DNA from: Pseudomonas benzenivorans
GTDB lineage: Bacteria > Pseudomonadota > Gammaproteobacteria > Pseudomonadales > Pseudomonadaceae
Direction of reading: 5' to 3'
DNA: 64,000 nt
NCBI RefSeq assembly: GCF_024397895.1
Contig: NZ_CP073346.1
Coordinates: 372,001 to 436,000 of the forward strand
Shown: piece after piece, positions 55,701-64,000 of the stretch
Numbering within the stretch: position 1 is the stretch's first letter
Layout: the number at the start of each line of letters is the position of its first letter
The notes under the pieces: model-generated
Told to the model about the DNA's origin: nothing
The model's input: the letters and a program-made list of their open reading frames with translations, nothing else
The model's database searches: none
Position numbers and translations under genes: made by a program

Positions 55701-55771
55701 TTGAACTTGAAGCTCAGGGGCTGGCTGCGATCGATGCGCCCGCCATGGGAGAGACGATTGATCTGGCTCAT
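52739..55771 (-). CDS. soxA: Sarcosine oxidase alpha subunit
   Basis: The 1010-residue alpha chain. The N-terminal part has a 2Fe-2S ferredoxin-like fold without its cysteines (FKFNGETYQGFAGDTLAAAL), then an NAD-binding Rossmann motif VLVVGSGPAGLAAALAAGRS near residue 173 and ATGAHERPLVYANNDVPGNM. The C-terminal 400 residues are the GcvT-like folate-binding domain (FVMTTTTGGAGRVMEWLEIY, GFIIIGQDTDGSVTPDDLNM). It passes the methyl group as formaldehyde to tetrahydrofolate. The start overlaps soxD by 4 bases. Confidence 0.97.
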   Translation of the reverse strand: MSQINRLSHGGRIDRSQPLSFKFNGETYQGFAGDTLAAALLANGVDIVGRSFKYSRPRGIVAAGAEEPNAVLQIGSTEAAQIPNVRATQQALYSGLVATSTNGWPNVNTDLMGILGKVGGKMMPPGFYYKTFMYPQNLWLTYEKYIRKAAGLGRAPRENDPDSYDYLNQHCDVLVVGSGPAGLAAALAAGRSGARVILADEQEEFGGSLLDSRETLDGKPAAEWVAKALAELSSLPEVTLLPRATVNGYHDHNFLTIHQRLTDHLGEVAPMGPLGQRVTRQRMHRVRAKRVVLATGAHERPLVYANNDVPGNMLAGAVSTYVRRYGVAPGKKLVLSTTNDYAYRVALDWLEAGQQVVAIADARPNPRGAWVEEARAKGLRVITGSAVIEARGSKRVSAARVARIDAQTHKVISSGDWLECDLVASSGGYSPVVHLASHLGGRPVWREDILAFVPGEGFQQRLCAGAVNGVFALGDALADGFEAGAKAAAEVGFKPVGGELPKVFGRHEEASVALFQVPHEKSTARAPKQFVDLQNDVTAAGIELATREGFESVEHVKRYTALGFGTDQGKLGNINGLAIAARSMGISIPEMGTTMFRPNYTPVTFGAVAGRHCGELFEPKRYTALHAWHLKNGAEFEDVGQWKRPWYFPKRGEDMHAAVGRECKAVRDSVGILDASTLGKIDIQGPDAREFLNRVYTNAWTKLDVGKARYGLMCKEDGMVFDDGVTACLADNHFVMTTTTGGAGRVMEWLEIYHQTEWPELKVYFTSVTDHWATLTLSGPNSRKLLAEVTDIDLDKDAFPFMTWKEGKVGGVPARVFRISFTGELSYEVNVQADYAIGVLEQIAEAGKKYNLTPYGTETMHVLRAEKGFIIIGQDTDGSVTPDDLNMGWCVGRNKPFSWIGWRGMNREDCRREDRKQLVGLKPLDSRKVLPEGAQLVFDPKQPVPMSMVGHVTSSYFSSCMGHSFAMALVKGGLKRLGERVFAPLVDGSVIEAEIVSAVFLDPKGERQNI

Positions 55772-56097
55772 ACCTTATCTCCTGAGGCACGGGCGACCTG
55801 TCGAGCAGGCTTGGGCTCGCCCGTCACGCTCGGCTTTTCGCCAATCTTGTAGGTTTCGAATATTTCGTAGCTGATGGTGTCGCGCGTGGCGTTGAAGTAC
55901 TGCCGGCAGCCGGCCGCATGAATCCACAATTCGTGATGGATGCCACGGTGGTTGTCGCGGAAGAACAGGTACTCGCCCCACTCCTCGTCGGTGCAGGTAT
56001 TCGGATCGAGGGGACGCGGGATATGCGCCTGGCCTTTGGCGTGGAACTCCTCTTCGGAGCGCAGCTCGCCGCAATGGGGACAGAAGATGTTCAGCAT
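55768..56097 (-). CDS. soxD: Sarcosine oxidase delta subunit
   Basis: The 109-residue delta chain. MLNIFCPHCGELRSEEEFHA holds the CxxC and His, and LWIHAAGCRQYFNATRDTIS the remaining Cys, of its structural zinc site. Length is usual. It lies between soxB (15 bases) and soxA (4-base overlap). Confidence 0.96.
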   Translation of the reverse strand: MLNIFCPHCGELRSEEEFHAKGQAHIPRPLDPNTCTDEEWGEYLFFRDNHRGIHHELWIHAAGCRQYFNATRDTISYEIFETYKIGEKPSVTGEPKPARQVARASGDKV

Positions 56098-56112
56098 GTC
56101 GGATTTCTCCTG

Positions 56113-57363
56113 TTAGTGGGCGACGCCGGCAGCGCCGTGCTCGTCGATCAGGGCGCCGCTGTAGAAGCGGTCCATGGCGAAGGGTTTGGCCAACGGGTGC
56201 ATCTCACCCTTGGCCAGGCTCGCGGCGAAGACGTGGCCGGAGCCCGGAGTCGCCTTGAAGCCGCCGGTCCCCCAGCCGCAGTTGAAGAACAGGTTCTTCA
56301 CCGGGGTCTTGCTGATGATCGGGCAGGCATCCGGACAGGTGTCGACGATGCCGCCCCACTGGCGGTTCATGCGCACCCGCGAGAGGATCGGGAACAGCTC
56401 GACGATGGCCTGCAGGGTGTGTTCGATGGTCGGGTAGGAACCGCGCTGACCGTAGCCGTTGTAGCCGTCGATGCCGGCGCCGATGACCAGGTCGCCCTTG
56501 TCCGACTGGCTGATGTAGCCATGCACGGCGTTGGACATGATCACGCTGTCGATGATCGGCTTGATCGGCTCGGACACCAGCGCCTGCAGCGGGTGGGATT
56601 CGAGCGGCAGACGGAAGCCGGCCAGCTTGGCCATGTGCCCGGAGTTACCGGCGGTGACCACGCCGACGCGCTTGCCGCCGATGAAGCCACGGGTGGTCTC
56701 GACGCCGATGCACGCGCCGTTTTCCTTGCGGAAGCCGATCACCTCGGTCTGCTGGATCAGGTCCACACCCAGGGCGTCGGCGGCGCGGGCATAGCCCCAG
56801 GCAACCGCATCGTGACGGGCCACGCCGCCGCGACGCTGCAGGGAAGCGCCCATTACCGGGTAACGGGTGTTCTTGCTGCAATCCATGAAGGGGATCAGTT
56901 CCTCGACCTGCTTGGCATTGAGCACTTCGCCGTCGATGCCGTTGAGGCGGTTGGCGCTGACCCGGCGCTCGATGTCGCGCATGTCCTGCAGGGTGTGGCC
57001 GAGGTTGAAGACGCCGCGCTGGGAGAACATGACGTTGTAGTTGATGTCCTGGGACAGGCCTTCCCACAGCTTCATGGCGTGCTCGTAGAGCTGCGCCGAC
57101 TCGTCCCACAGGTAGTTGGAACGCACGATGGTGGTGTTGCGCGCGGTGTTGCCGCCGCCCAGCCAGCCCTTCTCGATGACCGCGACGTTCTTCACGCCGA
57201 ACGCTTTGGCCAGGTAGTAGGCAGTCGCCAGACCGTGGCCGCCACCGCCGACGATGATCACGTCGTAAACCGGCTTGGGCGTGGGGTTGCGCCACATGCG
57301 CTGCCAGTTCTCATGGTGGCTGAAGGAATGCTTGAGCAGGCCGAAGCCGGAATAACGTTGCAT
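56113..57363 (-). CDS. soxB: Sarcosine oxidase beta subunit
   Basis: The 416-residue beta chain carrying FAD and covalent FMN, which oxidises sarcosine to glycine and H2O2. The dinucleotide motif is VYDVIIVGGGGHGLATAYYL (about 32-51), followed by KGWLGGGNTARNTTIVRSNY. The His of GVARHDAVAWG (about residue 172) is the FMN attachment site. The start MQRYSGFGLLKHSF is standard; the 40 codons upstream are not homologous. It follows glyA by 144 bases with a hairpin between them. Confidence 0.96.
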   Translation of the reverse strand: MQRYSGFGLLKHSFSHHENWQRMWRNPTPKPVYDVIIVGGGGHGLATAYYLAKAFGVKNVAVIEKGWLGGGNTARNTTIVRSNYLWDESAQLYEHAMKLWEGLSQDINYNVMFSQRGVFNLGHTLQDMRDIERRVSANRLNGIDGEVLNAKQVEELIPFMDCSKNTRYPVMGASLQRRGGVARHDAVAWGYARAADALGVDLIQQTEVIGFRKENGACIGVETTRGFIGGKRVGVVTAGNSGHMAKLAGFRLPLESHPLQALVSEPIKPIIDSVIMSNAVHGYISQSDKGDLVIGAGIDGYNGYGQRGSYPTIEHTLQAIVELFPILSRVRMNRQWGGIVDTCPDACPIISKTPVKNLFFNCGWGTGGFKATPGSGHVFAASLAKGEMHPLAKPFAMDRFYSGALIDEHGAAGVAH

Positions 57364-57385
57364 GGGTATGCTCCTGAAATCTGTT

Positions 57386-57416
57386 CCCCCCAAGCCTCGC
57401 AAGAGGCGTTGGGGGG
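57386..57416. other. Hairpin between glyA and soxB
   Basis: On the plus strand CCCCCCAAGCCTC (57386-57398) pairs with GAGGCGTTGGGGGG (57403-57416) across a 4-base loop with one bulged G. It sits in the glyA-soxB gap, 22 bases upstream of the soxB start on the minus strand, and could affect relative expression of glyA and sox. Confidence 0.55.
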
Positions 57417-57507
57417 TGAGGGAAACCGGGGGGACTCTGGCGTACCTAAAATCCGCCGCTTCCCTCATCCGCCCTGCGGGCACTGCTCCCGGAGGGAAAA
57501 GGAAAAC

Positions 57508-58761
<1,254 letters not shown>

Positions 58762-59206
58762 CGCTGATCTCCTGCGACAGAGTGAAGTCGCTCTTGTTGG
58801 TATAGGGCCGCCCTGCGCCCGAACGGGTTAACCCCCGTCCCCTGCCCCGACGCCCAAAGTGCCGTAGATGGTGCGGCTAGGCGGGACGCTGGATGGGTAG
58901 GACTTGTTGCGAAGGATTGTGCGAAATGGCCCGGGGCGCCGTTTGTTCATTTCCGACGCGAAAATGTTCGGGACGCCGGGTTACAGGTGGCGCGAAACCG
59001 ATCAGTTCATCGCCCGGCAAGCCTGCCGAATAGCTCGTGCTAGAGGCCTTAGGGCGGATACTGGCAGGCGGCGGTAAAAGTGTAAGATTGGCGGCTGCGT
59101 GGGCGAAGCCAATAAGCCCTAGAATTACAAGAGTCTCCTCCGACCGAACCGCCCTACATGCACGGCAGGCCGAAGCGACGACTCTGCGCCGATGGAGGAA
59201 ATCGAC
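58762..59206. promoter_or_regulatory. Divergent promoter region of glyA-sox and the GlxA-type regulator
   Basis: This 445-base gap separates divergent glyA and the AraC-family regulator and must hold both promoters. I could not identify a regulator site with confidence. No gene is visible. Confidence 0.5.
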
Positions 59207-60223
59207 ATGACACAGGCACTGCAACCACGGGAGGCAATCAAGAAGCCGCTTTCAACCGTGGCAGAGCCGAGGGTGAAAACCTTTGGCTTCCTGCTCACCC
59301 CCAACTTCACCACCATCGGCTTCGCCTGCGCCATCGAAACCCTGCGCATGGCCAATCTGGCCGCCCGGCGCACCCTCTACCGATCCCTGCTGATTGCGGT
59401 AGATCACGAGCTCGTGCGCGCCAGCAACGGCATGTGCGTGGTGCCCGATCACTCGATCGCCGATGCGCCGGAATTGGACGCACTGTTCGTGGTGGGCTCC
59501 AACCCGATTCCGAGCAAGCACGACCGCAACCTGCTCAACTGGCTGCGCAAACTGGCCCATCAGGACGTGCCGCTGGGCGGCATCTGCACCGGCAGCCACT
59601 TGTTGGCCAGCGCCGACCTGCTCAAAGGCCACCGCTGCACCATTCACTGGGAAGACATCGAGCAGCTCAAGGAGAAGTTTCCCGGGATCATCATCTCCAA
59701 CCAGCTTTATGAGCTGGACCGCAACCGCTACACCTGCTCCGGCGGCACCGCCTCCATGGACATGACCCTGCACCTGATCGCCCGCGAACCGGGCGGTGCG
59801 GAGATCGCCACACAGGCGGCAGAGCTGCTGCTGTGCGACCGCATGCGCGGCTCCCGCGAGCAGCAGCGGGTGCCACTGCGGCAGAAGCTCGGGCATGCCC
59901 AGCCGAAGCTGAGCCAGATAGTCGCGATCATGGAAGCGAACCTGGAAGAGCCTCTGGAGCTGGAAGAGCTCGCCCAGCTCAACGAGGTGTCGGTGCGCCA
60001 ACTGGAGCGCCTGTTCCATAAGCACCTGGAGCGCAAGCCCAGCCAGTACTACCTGGAGCTGCGCCTGAACCGCGCCCGCGATCTGCTGCTGCGCACTGAC
60101 GCTCAGGTGCGGGACATCTCCCTGTCCTGTGGCTTCGCCTCTCCGGCGCACTTCTCCAAGTGCTACAGCCGCCTGTTCGGCCACTCGCCACGTGACGAGC
60201 GCAAGCAGAGCGCACTGGGATGA
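59207..60223 (+). CDS. GlxA/GbdR-type AraC-family regulator
   Basis: A 338-residue regulator with an N-terminal DJ-1/PfpI (GATase1-like) domain (FGFLLTPNFTTIGFACAIET and LGGICTGSHLLASADLLKGH with the nucleophile-elbow Cys) and a C-terminal AraC HTH (LEELAQLNEVSVRQLERLFH and ISLSCGFASPAHFSKCYSRL). This architecture is that of GbdR and CdhR, which in P. aeruginosa respond to dimethylglycine/glycine betaine and carnitine. The ATG at 59207 has GGAGG 8 bases upstream and is preferred to the ATG 15 bases earlier. It is divergent from glyA-sox and converges on the SSS symporter, suiting a creatine/sarcosine regulator. Confidence 0.92.
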   Translation: MTQALQPREAIKKPLSTVAEPRVKTFGFLLTPNFTTIGFACAIETLRMANLAARRTLYRSLLIAVDHELVRASNGMCVVPDHSIADAPELDALFVVGSNPIPSKHDRNLLNWLRKLAHQDVPLGGICTGSHLLASADLLKGHRCTIHWEDIEQLKEKFPGIIISNQLYELDRNRYTCSGGTASMDMTLHLIAREPGGAEIATQAAELLLCDRMRGSREQQRVPLRQKLGHAQPKLSQIVAIMEANLEEPLELEELAQLNEVSVRQLERLFHKHLERKPSQYYLELRLNRARDLLLRTDAQVRDISLSCGFASPAHFSKCYSRLFGHSPRDERKQSALG

Positions 60224-60275
60224 GTCATGTTCCGTGCGGAGTGTTAGCGCCCCCTGCAAAGATCGCCAAAAGCAA

Positions 60276-60311
60276 AAGGCCACTGACTTCGCCGAGTCAG
60301 TGGCCTTGTTT
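60276..60311. terminator. Terminator between the AraC-family regulator and the symporter
   Basis: AAGGCCACTGACT (60276-60288) and AGTCAGTGGCCTT (60295-60307) form a 13-bp stem with a 6-base loop, followed on the plus strand by GTTTT. It serves the regulator gene and, being symmetrical, also the convergent symporter. Confidence 0.85.
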
Positions 60312-60324
60312 TCAACCGAATGGA

Positions 60325-61782
60325 CTATCGCGCCCGCTGCGGTAGTGACACCCGAGTCCGGGTCAACATGGAGACGGCGACATAGGTGATGGATGAGGCC
60401 AGACAGCCGATCAGTGGCCCCTCGACCCAACCGATATCGGTGCTCAGCAGCAGGCCACCGCTGGTGAAGAAGCCCACCAGCATCGCCACCAGGGCGCCGG
60501 CCACGTTGCCCTGCCAGAAGGTGGAGATGAACACCGGACCTATCATGGCCGCCAGCAAGGTGCCGGAGCCGAGAATACCCAGCCAGGACAGCATGAACGG
60601 CGGCGCATACATCATCATCAGCAGCCCCAGCAGCCCGAGCGCCACGACGGCCACACGGTTGACGGTCAGGGCATGGGGCGAGTCCACCTCGGCGTGCTTG
60701 TTCAGCGCCAGGCGCAGGTCATGGGAGGTCGCCGACGCCACGGTGTGCAGCATCGAGTTGGCGGTGGACTTCATGGCGAAGATGATGAACAGGGTGATGA
60801 TCCCCTGCAGAGCCGGATGCATGAACGTCTGCAGGTACATCGGCATGGCGCTGTCGGGATCGGCCAGTTGCGGACCGAAGGCGCGCATGTACAGGCCAAC
60901 CAGCGGGATCAGGCTGAGCAGCGCGCCGAGAATCGCCACGTAGATGCCGACCTTGTGCATCTTCACGTTCGGCTTGAAGGCGAGGAAGCGAATGGCCATG
61001 TATGGCAGAACTGCCGCGAACAGGAAGGCATAGGGCAACACCAGGAACACCGAACCCTTGCTCTGGCCATAGGGGGCCGCCGTTTCCGGATTCAGCAAGC
61101 TCGGATTGATGGCGTTGAGGTTGGCTTCCCAGAGCCCCAGATCGACGCTGGTGAACATCTGCACCATGATCACTATCGCCGCCAAGGCCATCCCGCAGAC
61201 CATCACGGTATCGGTCCAGGCCACCGCGGCCAGGCCACCCAGCATGGTGTAAAGGATGATCACCGAAATCATCAGCCAGGCGCTGCTGGTCATCTCGATA
61301 TTCAACCAGGACGCGCCGAGCATGCCGACCGCCTTGATCTGGCTGACCAGGAACACCATCAGCAGGATGATGGTCATGAACGCCGCCACGCCCTGCAGCA
61401 ATCGCCCACCGGCACCGCCGCCATGAATCTGGCCGATGTACTCGGGGATGGTGTTGCTGCCCATGTGGATGGCGCGATTTTGCATATGATTGGCGAAGAA
61501 CAGCACCGCGATCATGATCGCCGGAGCGAAGAAGAAGTTGCCCAGCAACTCGATGGCCCCGAACTCGTAAGCCACCGCCGGCGAGCCCATAAAGCCCCAG
61601 CCGCTGAAGCCGGTGGCGACAATGGTACTGGCACCGACGAAGGCGCCGAGACTCCTGCCCGCAAGCAGGAAGCCACCCTCGTCGCTGTCCTTGACCTTGC
61701 GCGAGGAGAGAAAGCCGATGCCGATCATTACCGCGAAGGTGACGAGCAGCAGGCCCCAATTGAACAGTTCATAGAAGTCCAT
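60325..61782 (-). CDS. Sodium:solute symporter (SSS family)
   Basis: A 485-residue carrier with about thirteen helices. GRSLGAFVGASTIVATGFSG (first unwound helix), SNTIPEYIGQ and ILYTMLGGLAAVAWTDTVMV (the GGxxAVxxTD SSS signature) are clear. The family includes proline, pantothenate and sarcosine/creatine-type uptake systems. The start MDFYELFNWGLLL is 5 bases after the stop of a 37-residue membrane peptide, its probable partner. Position between the regulator and creatinase suggests import of creatine, sarcosine or a betaine. Confidence 0.92.
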   Translation of the reverse strand: MDFYELFNWGLLLVTFAVMIGIGFLSSRKVKDSDEGGFLLAGRSLGAFVGASTIVATGFSGWGFMGSPAVAYEFGAIELLGNFFFAPAIMIAVLFFANHMQNRAIHMGSNTIPEYIGQIHGGGAGGRLLQGVAAFMTIILLMVFLVSQIKAVGMLGASWLNIEMTSSAWLMISVIILYTMLGGLAAVAWTDTVMVCGMALAAIVIMVQMFTSVDLGLWEANLNAINPSLLNPETAAPYGQSKGSVFLVLPYAFLFAAVLPYMAIRFLAFKPNVKMHKVGIYVAILGALLSLIPLVGLYMRAFGPQLADPDSAMPMYLQTFMHPALQGIITLFIIFAMKSTANSMLHTVASATSHDLRLALNKHAEVDSPHALTVNRVAVVALGLLGLLMMMYAPPFMLSWLGILGSGTLLAAMIGPVFISTFWQGNVAGALVAMLVGFFTSGGLLLSTDIGWVEGPLIGCLASSITYVAVSMLTRTRVSLPQRAR

Positions 61783-61787
61783 TGTGC

Positions 61788-61901
61788 TTACCCTCGCTGC
61801 CTGGCTTGTTCTTTGGCGGAGCGGCACAGATAGGTTCCAGCCGCGATCAGGAACATGAGAATGTTGAGCGCCACGAAGAGCGTCAGTACCCAGGAGTTCA
61901 T
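61788..61901 (-). CDS. 37-residue membrane peptide, probable symporter accessory subunit
   Basis: MNSWVLTLFVALNILMFLIA is a single membrane helix followed by a basic tail (GTYLCRSAKEQARQRG). AACGAGGTTTTGAAT gives a ribosome site before the ATG. It ends 5 bases before the symporter start, so the two are translationally linked. Small one-helix partners are known for SSS and NSS carriers (for example YjcH for ActP, MetS for MetP). The frame is open upstream but only this part looks coding. Confidence 0.7.
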   Translation of the reverse strand: MNSWVLTLFVALNILMFLIAAGTYLCRSAKEQARQRG

Positions 61902-62419
61902 ATTCAAAACCTCGTTATTGTATTTGTAATAGTTGTTCGCGAAGTAACGAAACGGATACGGCCACCCCGTAGAGGTAGTGGGTTTCCTCGCAACTCCGCA
62001 CTCTGAGTGCACATCGATTGAATTGGGTCAGGTCTTTCCTGTGTGGTGGTCTTTGATCCTGTTGGCCGGCGCCGCATGGCGATGTCCGTCCAGCAGCTGA
62101 TCAATCCCTTCTAGAGCGTTCGTGTATGCCAGGGCGATAAGACCGGCACCCGGAAACTGTCTGGGGCACCGCTTCGTTTCTTGGCGGTTCCGGATAAGCC
62201 GAGAGATAACGCGCCTGCTCTTTCGCTTGTCCAGTTTCCCTGGAGATGGGTTTTCACAACTCTGTTGAAAACAACTAAACCGCTTTCCGTCTGCAGCGAA
62301 AAACACCCCACCGGGAAACAGGCTGGATGTATTCATCTGATTGCCTCCTGGCCAGTTGGCCGTGTTGGCGACGGTGGAGGAGCCGTGCCCCGCGTGGAGA
62401 GCACGACTCCAACCGGACA
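61902..62419. other. Intergenic region between creatinase and the symporter operon
   Basis: These 518 bases include the promoter of the symporter pair. An open frame of 131 codons on the minus strand (62028-62423) has no recognisable features and overlaps the creatinase end, so I do not call it. No RNA was recognised. Confidence 0.5.
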
Positions 62420-63631
62420 TCACTTACGAATGATGTTCTTCTCCGGCCCGTACGGGAACTTGGTGATGTTCTCCGCGCCCTGTTCGTTGACGATCAGGAT
62501 GTCGTGCTCGCGGTAGCCACCAGCACCCGGACGACCTTCCGGCAGCATGATCATCGGCTCCATGGACACCACCATGCCCGGCTGCAGCACCGTGTCGATG
62601 TCCTCGCGCAGCTCCAGCCCGGCTTCGCGGCCGTAGTAGTGGCTGAGGGTGCCGAAGGAGTGGCCGTAGCCGAAGGTGCGGTACTGCAGCAGGTCGTGCT
62701 TGAGGAAGATCTCGTTCAGCTCACGGGCGATATCGCTGCAGCGCATGCCCGGCTTGATCAGCTTGAGACCCGCCTCGTGCACTTCGACGTTGGCCAGCCA
62801 CAGACGCAGGTGGTCGTCAGAGCAGTGGTCGAGGAACAGGGTGCGCTCCAGCGCGGTGTAGTAGCCGGCGATCATCGGGAAGCAGTTCAGGCTGAGGATG
62901 TCGCCCTTGTTCACCTTGCGGGTGGTCACCGGGTTGTGCGCGCCGTCGGTGTTGATGCCGGACTGGAACCAGGTCCAGGTGTCCATCAGCTCGACGTCCG
63001 GGAAGGTACGGGCGATCTCGCGCACCATGGCCTGGGTGGCATGCAGGGCCACTTCGTACTCCGGCACCTGGTCACGCAGCGCTTCTACGACGGCGGCGCC
63101 ACCGATGTCGGCGATGCGCGCACCGTGACGGATCATCTCGTGCTCTTCGGCGGACTTGATCATGCGCATGCCCATGCACGGGGCAGCGATGTCGACCAGC
63201 TCGGCGTCCGGGTAGCGGTCGGCCAGCTTGGCGCGGTTCTGCAGGTTGATGTGGTCGTACTCGATGCCGATGCGGCGTGCCTTCGGCAGCGCCTGCTGGA
63301 TGGCGACGAAGTAGTTGTCGCGCTGCCAGTCGGTGTAGACGATGTTGTCGGTGCCGGCGGTGCGGCGCCACGGCTGGCCACCGTCGATGTTGGCGCTGAT
63401 GCTGACCACCGCGTCCTGGGTCACCACCAGGGCGTAGGGACGACCGAAGGAGCAGAACAGGAAGTCGCTGTAGTAGTTGATGTTGTGGTACGAGGTGAAG
63501 ACCGCGGCGTCGATGTCCTGGGCGGCCATGTGGGCGCGCAGTTTGGCCTGGCGGTTGGCATACTCCTGGGCGGAGAAGGTGGAGTTGACCTTTTCGCCGT
63601 TCTGAATCCGGATCGTCTTGGGCATCTGCAT
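62420..63631 (-). CDS. Creatinase (creatine amidinohydrolase)
   Basis: A 403-residue creatinase, the same length as the crystallised P. putida enzyme, with near-identical blocks such as FTSYHNINYYSDFLFCSFGR, NIDGGQPWRRTAGTDNIVYT, IGEWYGY-like absent, and TFGYGHSFGTLSHYYGREAG holding the catalytic His. It has the pita-bread fold of M24 peptidases but lacks the metal ligands, as is normal. It hydrolyses creatine to sarcosine and urea, feeding soxBDAG. The start MQMPKTIRIQNGEKV is that of known creatinases; the 29 upstream codons are not coding. Confidence 0.96.
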   Translation of the reverse strand: MQMPKTIRIQNGEKVNSTFSAQEYANRQAKLRAHMAAQDIDAAVFTSYHNINYYSDFLFCSFGRPYALVVTQDAVVSISANIDGGQPWRRTAGTDNIVYTDWQRDNYFVAIQQALPKARRIGIEYDHINLQNRAKLADRYPDAELVDIAAPCMGMRMIKSAEEHEMIRHGARIADIGGAAVVEALRDQVPEYEVALHATQAMVREIARTFPDVELMDTWTWFQSGINTDGAHNPVTTRKVNKGDILSLNCFPMIAGYYTALERTLFLDHCSDDHLRLWLANVEVHEAGLKLIKPGMRCSDIARELNEIFLKHDLLQYRTFGYGHSFGTLSHYYGREAGLELREDIDTVLQPGMVVSMEPMIMLPEGRPGAGGYREHDILIVNEQGAENITKFPYGPEKNIIRK

Positions 63632-63971
63632 GGCGTGAATCCTTTTTGTTTTCCAGTGACTCGGTCCGCCGGAATGGGGAGCCGTTGGAAAGCATTGCAC
63701 CAGATGCACTTCTGCCATTTTTGTGCGTTCCCGACCCGAAATTGGTCAGATCCGCTTCCCTTCTCTCGATGCTCTAAGGCCTGAGCGTCCCTCGGTCTAT
63801 CGCGTCTCTCCTGACGCCTGCCGTCACACTCCACACGGCCTCTGTTGAGCACAACACGGAGCACTGACAGCACAAAGCCACGGCCTACTCCAGGTCCGTG
63901 GCTTTGTTCTTACGGGCGTTTCACTAGGCACCCGTACGGGTGCCAGTATGGCGACCACCCTGATTTCAGAC
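63632..63971. promoter_or_regulatory. Creatinase upstream region
   Basis: About 340 bases with the creatinase promoter, a terminator hairpin at 63874-63911 and a palindrome (GGCACCCGTACGGGTGCC near 63935). No gene is visible. Confidence 0.5.
63874..63911 (+). terminator. Terminator hairpin
   Basis: AAAGCCACGG (63874-63883) pairs with CCGTGGCTTT (63896-63905), followed by GTTCTT on the plus strand. No rightward gene is visible just before it, so it may instead serve leftward read-through from the gene at the right edge. Confidence 0.6.
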
Positions 63972-64000
63972 TCAGTCCTTGGCGATGCTCTCTTGCCGCA
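63972..64000 (-). CDS. Possible 3' end of a gene entering from the right edge
   Basis: On the minus strand the last bases read RQESIAKD followed by TGA, and a terminator-type hairpin lies downstream. Only nine codons are present, so this is tentative and no family can be named. Confidence 0.25.

Overview
The window comes from a high-GC gammaproteobacterium, almost certainly a Pseudomonas. The evidence is the conserved block thrS-infC-rpmI-rplT-pheS-pheT-ihfA-merR next to tRNA-Pro(GGG), a Pseudomonas-type hut locus with HutC operators of the form TGTATATACA, and a heterotetrameric sarcosine oxidase locus (soxBDAG) next to glyA. Functional calls rest on reading the protein sequences and recognising family motifs. 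No database search was run.

Layout. 0-5.3 kb: YciI-like protein, HAD phosphatase, a 5'-truncated malE relic, then two AT-rich membrane-protein genes that look like integron cassettes (with a 76-bp attC-like site and a 30-bp perfect palindrome but no integrase here), a DUF2834-like protein, a methyltransferase and a truncated haemoglobin. 5.4-9.3 kb: a FAN1-type nuclease overlapping an XPD/DinG-like helicase by 4 bp. 9.4-17.9 kb: histidine utilisation genes hutD, hutG-I-H-U, hutF and the repressor hutC, with three HutC operators. No histidine transporter is visible. 18.3-30.6 kb: accessory metabolism with LysR regulators. It includes a cupin/GMC dehydrogenase/DddP-like M24 cluster, an alpha/beta hydrolase with an Asp nucleophile, and a quinone reductase-luciferase-like-SDR operon. 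30.9-40.0 kb: an unassigned catabolic cluster (aldehyde dehydrogenase, LysR, BCCT transporter, fumarase-superfamily lyase, zinc alcohol dehydrogenase, COG3323-like protein, lactonase-like metallo-hydrolase). A 50-bp repeat is found upstream of both the transporter and the hydrolase. 40.7-43.9 kb: LysR/SDR/EamA genes and an integrase remnant beside tRNA-Pro. 44.0-51.5 kb: translation genes. 51.7 kb: a tRNA-Val-like element lacking a D-arm. 52.0-63.6 kb: a creatine-to-serine route.

How the genes work together. Creatinase (62.4 kb) makes sarcosine and urea. SoxBDAG oxidises sarcosine to glycine, giving 5,10-methylene-THF. GlyA combines these to give serine. An SSS symporter with a 37-residue partner probably imports the substrate, and a GlxA-type AraC regulator sits between the two arms. 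The hut genes take histidine through urocanate, imidazolone propionate, formiminoglutamate and formylglutamate to glutamate by the five-step route (HutH, U, I, F, G). The 21-40 kb region has the look of exchangeable catabolic cargo. Its two least understood parts are the DddP-like cluster and the BCCT/lyase/ADH/ALDH/lactonase cluster.
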